From Petrosia ficiformis (lineage: Eukaryota; Porifera; Demospongiae; Haplosclerida; Petrosiidae): 64,000 bases of DNA. The notes under the pieces were generated by a model. It worked only from the letters and a program-made list of their open reading frames with translations. It was not told where the DNA came from and searched no databases. Positions 47,401 to 58,900 of this stretch are shown here, one piece after another (the stretch's first letter is position 1; every line of letters begins with the position of its first letter). Made by a program: the position numbers and the translations under genes. The stretch lies in NCBI GenBank assembly GCA_947044365.1, contig OX345636.1, forward strand, positions 434,001 to 498,000, given 5' to 3'.

Positions 47401-49478
47401 TAGTGTGTCCCACTGTTTAGAAGGAGAATTTAATGGATTTGTGTAAACCCATGAGTACTCTCCAGAGTAGATACTGCCAAAACAACAATAGAATTATGTT
47501 AGGTTTTTAATTGACTTACTTGTGTAACAGTATTGTTTTTATTCTGCCAGTTATCAGCATGAAGATGCAAATTGGATTCACCAAGACCGTGATGTTCAAA
47601 AAAATATTGGAGCATGCTGACAACTGCATTTGCCACCTTCCGGCCTTGTCCACCAGGAAGTTGACCTGTTGAGATATTGCCTCACAACATACTCCAAAGA
47701 TTGCATACTTCCGTGGTGTGAGGAAATAAACAGGGTCTGGTTGTTGTGGATTGCTTGGATAGTGGACCTATTGGAAATGTATATTACTTGTATTTTGTCA
47801 ATTATGACGTACAAACCTTATGGGCGAAATCAAAACTATAATGAATAGTTATGTTATTGGAACATGGTGGTAGAGATGAATTAATTCCTGGAAGAGAAAC
47901 TATGCTCAACATCCACAAATGTTTACTTCACTGTGTCCATAGATTTCTGGCACACCATACTGTATAGGGCCCTCTTTGCTCTTACTGTTTTGATATACTC
48001 CTCTGCAAGTCTGAGTTCCTAAGTTCAATTTATGTGTTAATACTATTTCTGCAATGTGACATGTATATAAACCCTGGTGTATGATATACCATTGATTTCT
48101 CTTCAGATTGGTTGGCAGAACGAATAATGGCATTACTGTTTTTCTGGCAAAGCCAACATAGATCTGTCATGGGTTTCATGACGATTAACTTTGGAAGATA
48201 TTTTATCCATACTTCACAGAACGTGGTGTATTTTGCCAATCTTAAAGTTGTACCTTCCTTAGCTATGGAGTATTTTTCCCATACTGCCCTCTTGGTGGTA
48301 TTTGAACGAAGGAGATGAATATCACTGTTTTTGTAACCTGGTATCCTCCCTTAAGTAATGACATCACTTAACACTGAAGTAAAATGTATGTAATACACAC
48401 ATACATGGTAATAATATGGCATTAACCTTGGCGTAGCAGCTTAAATATGTTACAATTCCTCTTACGTCCTCAGGAGAGAAGGCATGATGTGGTCGGCAAT
48501 TCCATGGATTCTGAAAAACAATTGCTAAATGCTGGTAATGTATCATTTATCTCTACCTTGGTGTTATTCCGTTCTTCACTGAGGTGCTACGAACTGCACT
48601 CAAACGAGTCTTCCCAATCCCAGGAAGGAAGCAGTATATTTTCTTACAAGTCTTTGTCAAATGATATGTATGTACATGTATGTTAGATGCTACTACAGTA
48701 CTGTGCTAGAAATCCCACCCCTTCCTAGTACAGTAACATATATACTTTAATTGTGCCATAAAGTGTACTATCCTCTGTATTTTTCCATACCTGTGGTCCT
48801 TAATTGGTGGTGGTAGAGAGTTGAAACTCTCTGTCTGTTACGATGGATATGACCATGACAACTCATTGAATAAGCTATTGTTGTATTGGTCATCATCGCT
48901 CCCATGTATAACAAAATCCAGTGCCTCCTGGTCCAACTCAGCACACAAACTTCTCACATCCGTGTAGTGCTCTTTGGGAAACTGGTTACTGCAAGCACAT
49001 CCCATGAAAAGATGGCACCCACATTCCAGATTCATGAAAGAAGCTATTATTTCTTCTTCTTCCTCATTTATCTGTCAATGTTCAATAGGAACTTCTTGGT
49101 GGTCTTCATTATGTAATAGATGTTGAGATATTGAATCTGGAACAATTTAATTATGTCATCCCAGTGTTAGATGAGTCTAGTTATTTTAAGTATATATATG
49201 TGTGTGTGTGTGTACTTGTGGTGGATGTGGGCATGTTAGTGTATTAGATGCTCTACTAACTTAGTTGTGTGCGTGTGTGTGTATGTGTGTGTGTGTGTGT
49301 GTGTGCTCGTGCCTGTGTCTGTGAGAGTCTACTTATTTAACTCCAAATGTGCATGTTAAGAACCCTGCTTTATATCAGAGTCTGCAAATGTGTCTGTGTG
49401 TCATGTGTCACTGGGTATTTGTACTTGCAGGTGTGTTTGTTAAGATTACTGTATTAGATGACCACCTAATTTAGATAT

Positions 49479-49520
<42 letters not shown>

Positions 49521-52500
49521 GATGAGTCTATTTACTTAGGTATGAAGTAGTAAGGACTACAGAATCACAGTTTGCAGATGATGCAGCTACATATACAACC
49601 TCTCGTAAAACGTTTGAGAGCTCAGCCGCTGAACTGAAAGATACAGTGGAAGATTGGGGAATGGCAGTAAGCATTGAAAAGACCAAAGGTATGATGGTTG
49701 GATCAGGTATGGAAGAAGTGGATACCATGTCCCTGCAGATGGAACATGGGTCTATAGAAATGGTGAATACCTTTCCCTATTTGAGAAGTATCATAGTGAG
49801 GGATGGAGAAATAACATCAGAGATAGCAAGCAGAATTGCTAAAGCCTCAAGAGCTTTTGTCTGTCTGAGGAAGCCGATCTTTCAAAACCCTAACCTTTCA
49901 GTGTCAACAAAAAGAGGGTTTTCTACCGTGCTGTGGTCTTATCAGTTTTATTCTATGCAGCAGAAACATGGACCATTAAAGCTCCATCTATGAGGAGACT
50001 GAGAGCATTCCATAATCGGTGCATAAGATCCATTCTTGGAGTGTCGAAACACCAGCAATGGAGGGATCGAATTACTTCTGAAGAACTTGCCACCACATTT
50101 GGTATGGAAGACTCAATTGAAGACCTGTCGATGACTTATCATTTAAGATGGATTGGACATATTGCATGTATGGGAAATGAAAGACTTCCTAAAAAGCTAT
50201 TGTTCGTTGAGTTTGAGAAAAAGAGACCTTTTCATGGGACAAAAAAGAGATGGCGTGATGGAGTTAAATCCGATCTACAAGCCATTGGAATTGGAGATAA
50301 TTGGTACGATCTTGCACAGGAAAGATCTTTGTGGCACAAATCCTGCATTGAGGGTATACGCAGCCAACGAATGAGGGCCAGTGATTGTACGGCTAAAAGG
50401 ATGGACTGGAGCAGTGGCTATCTCTGTCCATGGGCAGGTCCTTTCGACGGAAATGTGACATTACTAGACACAGTCACTTCTGTATTCACTACTGTTGAAC
50501 CACCTTAATCTTCTCGGTCATTTGTCCCGAGCATGCTCAAGGACACTGCATTCATCATTGGGATGGGCGGATTCAAGGATTCAAGGTGTGTGTGTGTGTG
50601 CGTGTGTGTGTGTGTGTGTGTGTGATAGTCTACTTATTTAACTCCAAATGTGCATATTAAAAACACTGTTTTATATCAGAATCTGCAAATGTGTCTGTGT
50701 GTCACTGGGTATTTGTACTTGCAGGTGTGTTTGTTAAGATTACTGTATTAGATGACCACCTAATTTAGATATAAGTGCATGTGTGTGTGTGTGTAATGTG
50801 TTAGATGAGTCTATTTACTTAGGTATGAGTGTTTGTGTCTAGTTAATATTTGAGTTAACAATCTCCAGGTACACACTCTACATACCATTGCATGGAATAT
50901 GACTTTGACGTAAATCTCTCATGGATTGAGAAAGAACCATGTTGGAAGTGCTATAAATAATCATAAAGTCGTATGTGATATAGAAGAAATCTGTGTACAG
51001 ACCTTCAAGTATACCTTGCAGTGGAGGTGCTATTAATGGAGCTATAATAGTACAGGAGTGAATTAAAAATAATACAGCTGCAACATTGTGTACAAACCAT
51101 TGGAGATTCCATGGAACTCATCATTGCTATCATCATTTTCAAATTCTTCATCATCTCTTTTACATTTCCATCAGTTGAATAATTAAGTTTTTAAAAATGA
51201 TTTTTAGTGTTATTATAGTAAAAAAAACGTCTCACCTTCTAGGGTTTCCTGGTCCACTTGTGGACAAAGATATTCTTGTATGAATATACTTAAAGCTTCA
51301 TTATCTGAACATGAAAGGTTTCCCTGCAAAGAGTGTGTTTAACCCTTTTAACGCGCTGGGCGTGTATATACAAATTGTTCACCCACGCGGAGGGTGTGTT
51401 GAGGTCAGCAGTTCACTGAAGGTCACTGACTTTGTTTGCTCTTTATTATTTGAGAAAAGACTTAGAAAGGCTAAAATGTTTATTGGAGGCTTTCTAGAGC
51501 GTAGATTCAATGATTGTTGTTGGTCTAGACGCTATATCTTTACCTGAGTATGCAGTAAATAAGAGCGTTTCAGTCCGTCTTTCATCTGGACTATATCTTA
51601 CTACTGTGACCATTCTTTTGGAGTTTGAGGTAAGTAGATAATATAGTTTAGTGTAAATATCATAATAAAAGTGTACTTTAGTGATACAAATGCCGTGAAT
51701 GTAGAATAAAATGAGTATTATGATTATGGTAACTTGTGACATGAAGATAGATTTGAAAATGAAGTGATGTATGTATGTTATATAGCTATAAAGATTACAG
51801 GTATCTTTTCGGGTTTACTCTAGTATGGTGCAGTTCAAAACATGGTGCTACACATAATGCAACTTCACATTTTTGACACATATAAATAGTCATTTTTCTT
51901 TTTACCTTTTTCCTATCACTACATACGCTGCAGTCCAATTGATGTTGTTTTCCTTGCTCTGGGATCTTGGACGGAAAGTGCCTTTCAGTGAGTCTGGAAG
52001 CAGGAGGTGCAGATGTTCGCTGTGTTGGTATATCATTGAAGTAAATGCCTGCTTTCAATAATAAATCTTTTGACAGGTTGATCCTAAATTGCTCATGTGT
52101 AAGGTAACGCTCTTGTTTCGATTGTCGATACATTATGTACGCATTTACTATACTCAGATCTAACAGGTGAAAAGCTACTCTCTTCCACCATTTCACCGAT
52201 CTATGGGCAAAACCATAGTAGGACAAAAGCTGATCACTTTTGTCCACTCCACCCATATAGCTATTGTACTCCTCAACCATTTTAGGCTTCTCTATCTCCT
52301 CCTGTCCACCAGTTGCATGTTTGGTTCGGCGCCTCTTACTAACCATGTCATCATTATGTACAGTACTTATCATAGTTACTAAGCGTTTGTCCATCCATTG
52401 TAAAGCAATCAAGTTATTCCCCAAGTTCTTGCTTCTAACTTCTCCTTTGTCAATTTTTTTGTCCTTCATCCATTCTTTTGGCATCCCCTTTCTGTTCACC

Positions 52501-55500
52501 TTCACAGTACCACATGCTTCATAACCAAGTTCTTTTAATTTTGTATATAATGTAGGGTTGGAATAATAGTTGTCGGTATATACGTGATGTCCCTTGTTTT
52601 CTAATCCTTGTAGGAGCCGGAACACAGTAGCATCTATAACACTACCACAACTGGTATCAAGTGATGAATCCTTGCCTATAGTATAGTAAGTAAAACAGTA
52701 CACAGGTGTATTGTAGTAGGTAAAACAGTACATGTATGAATGTATTATTTATGTGATTTCACTAACCTGTATACAATATCCAACTGTATGTGTACCCAGT
52801 TGAGGAATCTGCCAGTACGTATGCTTTCAACCCCCATTTCGTTGGTTTTTTAGGCATGTACTGTATAAAGGATATGCGTCCCTTGAAACCAATCATGCGC
52901 TCATCAATAGACAGCTCCCTTCCCAAATTGTAGTTACATTTAAAATTTTGTAAAAGTTTCTCCAACATAGGGCGCACTTTATATAGGGCATCATAACCAG
53001 TTTCACCTTTTTTGGGCATCATTTCGCTATTGTTCAAGTGTAAAAATTTGAGAATACAAGAAAACCAGTCTCGGGACATAATTTGGGAGAATGTGTTCGA
53101 ACTAAATGGCCAGGAGGTAACCCAATAGTCATCCAATCTAGGGTAGTGTATAACTCCCATTACTATTACCATAGCAAAAAACTTCATAAGTTCAATGGAT
53201 GTGAATGGTTTCTTTTTCCACTCATTTACCCTTGACCTAGGTGGAGGAGATTCCTTCTCAAAAAACTGTGTGGCATATAGATTTGTCTGGTCAACAATCA
53301 AGTCCACAATATCATCGGTCACAAGCAATTCAAAGAATTCTAATGGAGTTTTATTGGTCATATCATTACAGCAGCCAGATGACCAGTTGACTTCTTGGAT
53401 GTCTATCCCATTTTGTTCTTTGTCAACATTACCATTATCATCACCATCACCATCACCACCACTATCATCATCATCATTATCATCATCATCATTACTGTTT
53501 ATTTCACTATCATTATCGATTTCATCTCCCATTCTTGTAAGCAATTCATCTTCATCTATATAACCATCAAAGTCATCATCACTGTCTCCATCACTGTCCA
53601 TCATAATATCTATTACATCACTAATATTGAATTTCTTTGCCATTATATATTATAATAATATAATAAAAACAACCACAAGAAATAGTTTACACAGTAACCA
53701 CAAGAAAAGACTGCTGCTATAATAATATTTTTACACCTGGTCATTATATAATGACCACCGCGCATTCAGGAAGTCGCGCGCAGTCATTATATAATGACCG
53801 TCGCGTTAAAAGGGTTAATGAGCTTGCTATATTCCTGTTTTCAGCCATAATTGTGGTGAATCGGTTGCTACATTGTTGCTAACGAATACCGTGTTTGTTA
53901 TGTGTAATTGTTAGTGTCATTTTCTCCATGGACTAGTGGCCTCCAAGTTCTTTGAACGCTCTGGAAAGAGAAAGGAGGCAGCAAGGAGCTTGCACAATGT
54001 CGCAAATGAAAGACTAGTAGTCTTCAAATATTTAACGATAACTGAAATTCGACAAAGGTTAGCCGTCATACATATTTTCACTCGTATCTGAAAATTACTA
54101 ATTGCAACAGAAGCTCTATTATCTCACATCAGATCAATAGCAGTGCTTTCCTGAAGCCTCCAGATTTCCACAGCTTCACTCAAGCACTGTATTTCTGACA
54201 TGATATAACAGGTCTTACATCTTTGCCAGAAAGCTATATCAGAGAGTACGGTAATACTCTCTATGTAGGGATGGCACGGAAAAACAATGGCCGCCCATAC
54301 ATTTCAATTGCAAGTGTGAGCTGAAATCTCTGGTAATATATACACATACGTTTCTATACACACATGTCTGTTCATATCTAGTGTTTTTATGACTACCAAC
54401 ACCTTCCAGATGGTCAAAGATTGTCTTTAAGGTAGAGAACCGGCGAGTGACATAACTGGCAAAATCTTCATCATAATTATTATTAATAATATTAATATTT
54501 TCCAGACAAATTTTTTTTTTGTTTGTTGCACAATCACAATGATTCTAGCACTATTCCAGTCGCATTCTTAGTAAAATTCTAGCCTTAAAGTAGCAAGATG
54601 ATATCTTCAGATACTATGAAAGAAGAGAGTCTCAACGACTACAAAGAATTGATCTCGAATTGGACGCCATTTTTATCATTAATCAAGTCACGTGAAATTT
54701 AAGTGCGCATGCATATTTGTATACTCAGAACATGGAAGCTGAAAAGGAGATGCATAAGAAAATGCGTGAGCAAATAATAATGAATATAATTATTAGGCCA
54801 TTGTATAGTAATATACTATGATAACATTGGAATGCCATTTGGTTGATATAGTGACTAGTACTGCTACTTCTTTTAATGCTGTAAGTGAAATAGTAGGCAT
54901 CATCTGTAAGTGAAAGAGAATGATAATCAATTCATAAATAATTGATATATCCTGACCTTCATTGATAAACAAACTTTAATGCATTTATAATTGAATGATT
55001 TCATATGATTATATAACTTACACCAGTATTTCTTCAATGTACAAAAAATATTCACACCATTAAGAAAAAAAACAATGGAAACAAAAATAATAAAAAACAT
55101 TTCCAATAAAAATGAAAGAAGATGTAGGGATGTCATAACCCAAAAAGCATGAGAACAGGGTTAGGTGGAACCCAAAATTAAACAAACCACTTCCATATAA
55201 CCCTACATATGTACTTACACCACTATAAAGCAAAATACAAAGAGCTGTACTTATGTAGGGTTATGTGGAAGTGGTTTGTTTAATTTTGGGTCCCACCTAA
55301 CCTTGTTTGCATGCTTTTTGGGTTTTGACATCCCTACATCTTTCATTTTTATTGGAAATGTTTTTTATTATTCTTGTATATATATGTGACCGAATTTGCG
55401 AAAATCAGGCTTCTGGGATAATTATTAACCGATTAACAGCCACGTGCGTGGGCGTTGACTTGCCCTCAAACGCCAAAGGCATCACAAAAATATCTACTAG

Positions 55501-55914
55501 ACAGGGAAAACCCCTATAGATGACGAAACAAGCGTCAAAACTGCTTTTACAGTATTATAACATTGTAGAGCACGTGATGAGGAATCGAACGATGTTTTTC
55601 TTGAAGGGCTGGGATAATCTGGTGGAAAGTTATGTTTCTTTTTGTCTGAAAGTGTGTTATTACCCATTGTTTTACAACTAAAAAGCTTCCTAAAGCTCAT
55701 GACAGAGGCTTTGAACACTGAAATGATGATGTAGAGTGCTCTGGACACTTGCCATATCAAAAGTAAGTGAATGACTCTATTGGATGTTATAAGTATGTTT
55801 AGATGTAAACAAATGTTTTGCAGCTTGATAAATAATGATGATTGGGAATATAGTGAGTTTATATTATATTGCTATATTTGAAAATGATATATAAAATTTA
55901 GAATAATCATTATG

Positions 55915-55956
<42 letters not shown>

Positions 55957-58900
55957 TATATATTATATTGTACAGTCTACTGGTGATGTAGTAAGGTGTA
56001 ATGGTGAAGGATCCTTTCATCGTTAGAGGGCTCACTGTTATCATTGTCAAAATCATCAATCTGTGCTATACATCAGTGGATCTTCAGATTCAGTATTGCT
56101 GACCATCATTTTCAAGACATCACTTGTCTCATATCTTTGTCTTCTGTGTCATACTTATTTTACTTGTTTATAGAAATAATTATTATTATAATAATCTAAA
56201 CAGTGTAAACACACTGTAAAACCACAATAAATTTTCACGCTGAAAAAACTCCATGTTTTCTTATGGTACGCCTCTAGACCCAGTACAGATTATTTTTAGC
56301 ACAAGAACTCCTCTCAGTGTTGCCAAAATATTAGGGCCCTAACTAATATCCTTCGTGAGATATAAGCATAAGAGTAAGGTGTGGCATCCAAGACGCCAAT
56401 TGGCGTCCACGGCGTTTCAACGCCCTCCGCGTTGGACGCCAATTGGCGTCTATGGCAGTTAATCGGTTAATTTTGAGATATGAGTGAAAATAGACAGTTA
56501 TGGCTTACTCGGGTGATTACTGTTTTACTACATAAAAAGCTTCATTAATATCTTACCTATTCACTCATACCTTCAGAGAAATTCGGAGACATCTCTGTGC
56601 TTCGCTAGCCACTCCTAAAAAAGTTGTTAGTCATTACTTTTAATGATTAAATATTTGATTTAATTGCATTTTTCTCAAAATGAAGGATTTGTTACTACAA
56701 CGGTTTAATCCCCTGCTGTAGCTTTGTCTTTTGTGTGATTGGGATGTATCATATATCATTCTGGAGTTAATTGAATACTCTATTCAGGTAATACAAAAAC
56801 TCAATTTTCAAATTTTATCCCATAAGCCTGATTTTTGCAAATTCGGTCACATATTATCAGTAGTGACACATTAATAATGAAACACAATACTAACCTTATC
56901 CACTTGATTGATATTCACTCCTTTTGATACGAGAAAGTGGCAGATATCAGTTTGTCCACTATCTGCACTCTTATGAAGAAAAGATTGCCCATCCTGTATA
57001 ACGTAATAGAATATCATGTAAACACACATTAGTCTATAAGATATACAATTAATAAATCACATATTAGTAGAAGGAAAACATATTATCATAATTAAATTTC
57101 ACACACTAATTTTACAAATGTAAGTATATAAATGTGACCGAATTTGCGAAAATCAGGCTTATGGGATAATTATTAATTTTGAGATACGAGTGAAAATAGA
57201 CAGTTATGGCTTACTTGGGTGATCACTGTTTTACTACATAAAAAGCTTCATTGACATCTTACCTATTCACTCATACCTTCAGAGAAGTTTGGAGACATCT
57301 CTGTGCTTCACTAGCCACTCCTAAAAAAGTTTTCAGTCATTACGTTTAATGATTAAATAATTGATTTAATTGCGTTTTTCTCAAAATGAAGGATTTGTGA
57401 CTACAACGGTTTAATCCCCCGCTGTAGCTTTGTCTTTTGCGTGATTGGGATGTATCATATATCATTCTAGAGCTAATTGAATACTCTATTCAGGTAATAC
57501 AAAAACTCAATTTTCAAATTTTATCCCATAAGCCTGATTTTCGCAAATTCGGTCGCAAATATTTAAAACACTTCTAAAAATTATAAATAAATATTTAACA
57601 TTTTCCCTAAATATAATAATACATGAGAGAAAAGTAAAATAACATACAAATGACATGATATTATGAGAAAAATGAACTTTTACATGTTTTGCATAGGATC
57701 CTATCAAGTTAGTATTATAATAATAGAGGATATAATTTATTACAAGAGCTCATTTTATTACATGTTTAATTTCATAATTATCGCAAATTATATTATTTAT
57801 AATAATTTATTTATTATAAATTATTATACACATTCAGTTATCATACAAATATATACTACAACAAAGTCATATTTTATACAAAGTTCATTATCACTACCAC
57901 TTTAATATTAAGTATGAAATACATGTTAAATGGAAATATCTCTTCTTATTCTAGTAAAGTTAAATAGCTGCTCAAATGAGAATATAAATAAGTTATTATA
58001 AAGTACTATTTTAGTTTATGAGGCTGACTATAATACATTTAGTAGTAATGATACAACACATGTGAACATTTGAGTTTGCTGAAGAATATAATTATGATCC
58101 TACATCTCTTCTCTACAGTTCTATAGTATACAATACACAACTAGATCTATAACTATATAACTAGTTTTATAATAATGATATAAAAGTAATAAAAAAATAC
58201 TCAAACAAGTATAATTATTATTATAATTATACAATTAACCAGAATATAAAAATGGGGTCGCCTTACATGTCAAATGTGGTAGAGCCTATTGAGGATAGTA
58301 AGGATATTGACAAGGTGAAATATGATAAATTTAAGAGAAAGGATTCTAGTTATGGAGAGAAAGGTAATGATAAAGATTGTTGTTATAAGTGTGGGATTAC
58401 AGGTAGCTGTTTGAGATGTTCATGTGTTATGAATGGTCATTCTTGTTCCTCGTGTGTACCGTCAAAACATGGAAAATGTAAGAATAAAAGTGATAGATGT
58501 ATGATAAAATCTGGTTTAACTTCTTCTGGTTTAACTTCTGTGTTTACTGTGGCTGATCATTTATCTCATGGTGATGGTAGTTTACAGGATAGTTTGCCAA
58601 GTGGAAATGGTGAGGGAAGTGATGGGGTTGGTGATAGTTTGGGTGAAAACAGTCGAATGGTAAGGGTGTTTGGGGCAAATGTTCTTAATTGAGACGGTGG
58701 AGAGCATAGAGATGAATGCTCATGTCGTTGGAAAAAGGTGGTCACGACTCGTATAGAGCTTTATGATTTGCCCGGAGGAAGTATAGGAAAAGAGTTTGTT
58801 GGTTTGTTAGCGGATGAAATAAGGGTGTTGTGTAACAGCCTTGTGAAGTCTGAAAGATTGATAGTGTTTTGTGGATTGCTTCTTCAGAGAGATAATATGG

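Larger units (their letters stand above)
51343..53814 (-). mobile_element. Complete piggyBac element (2472 bp) with TTAA target sites
   Basis: Both ends are the 13-bp inverted repeat CCCTTTTAACGCG. TTAA lies directly outside on each side (51339-51342 and 53815-53818). The right subterminal region holds two palindromes, 53739-53756 (GGTCATTATATAATGACC) and 53783-53798. The only gene is the minus-strand transposase. Everything needed for a mobile copy appears present. Confidence 0.9.

Noticed and set aside
49200..49540. GT repeats as a CRISPR- or telomere-like array
   Set aside because: Simple dinucleotide repeats without spacers; eukaryotic microsatellite.
53195..53655. Plus-strand Ser- and Ile-rich ORFs opposite the piggyBac N-terminus
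   Set aside because: Shadows of the Asp-coding (GAT/GAC) repeats of the transposase.
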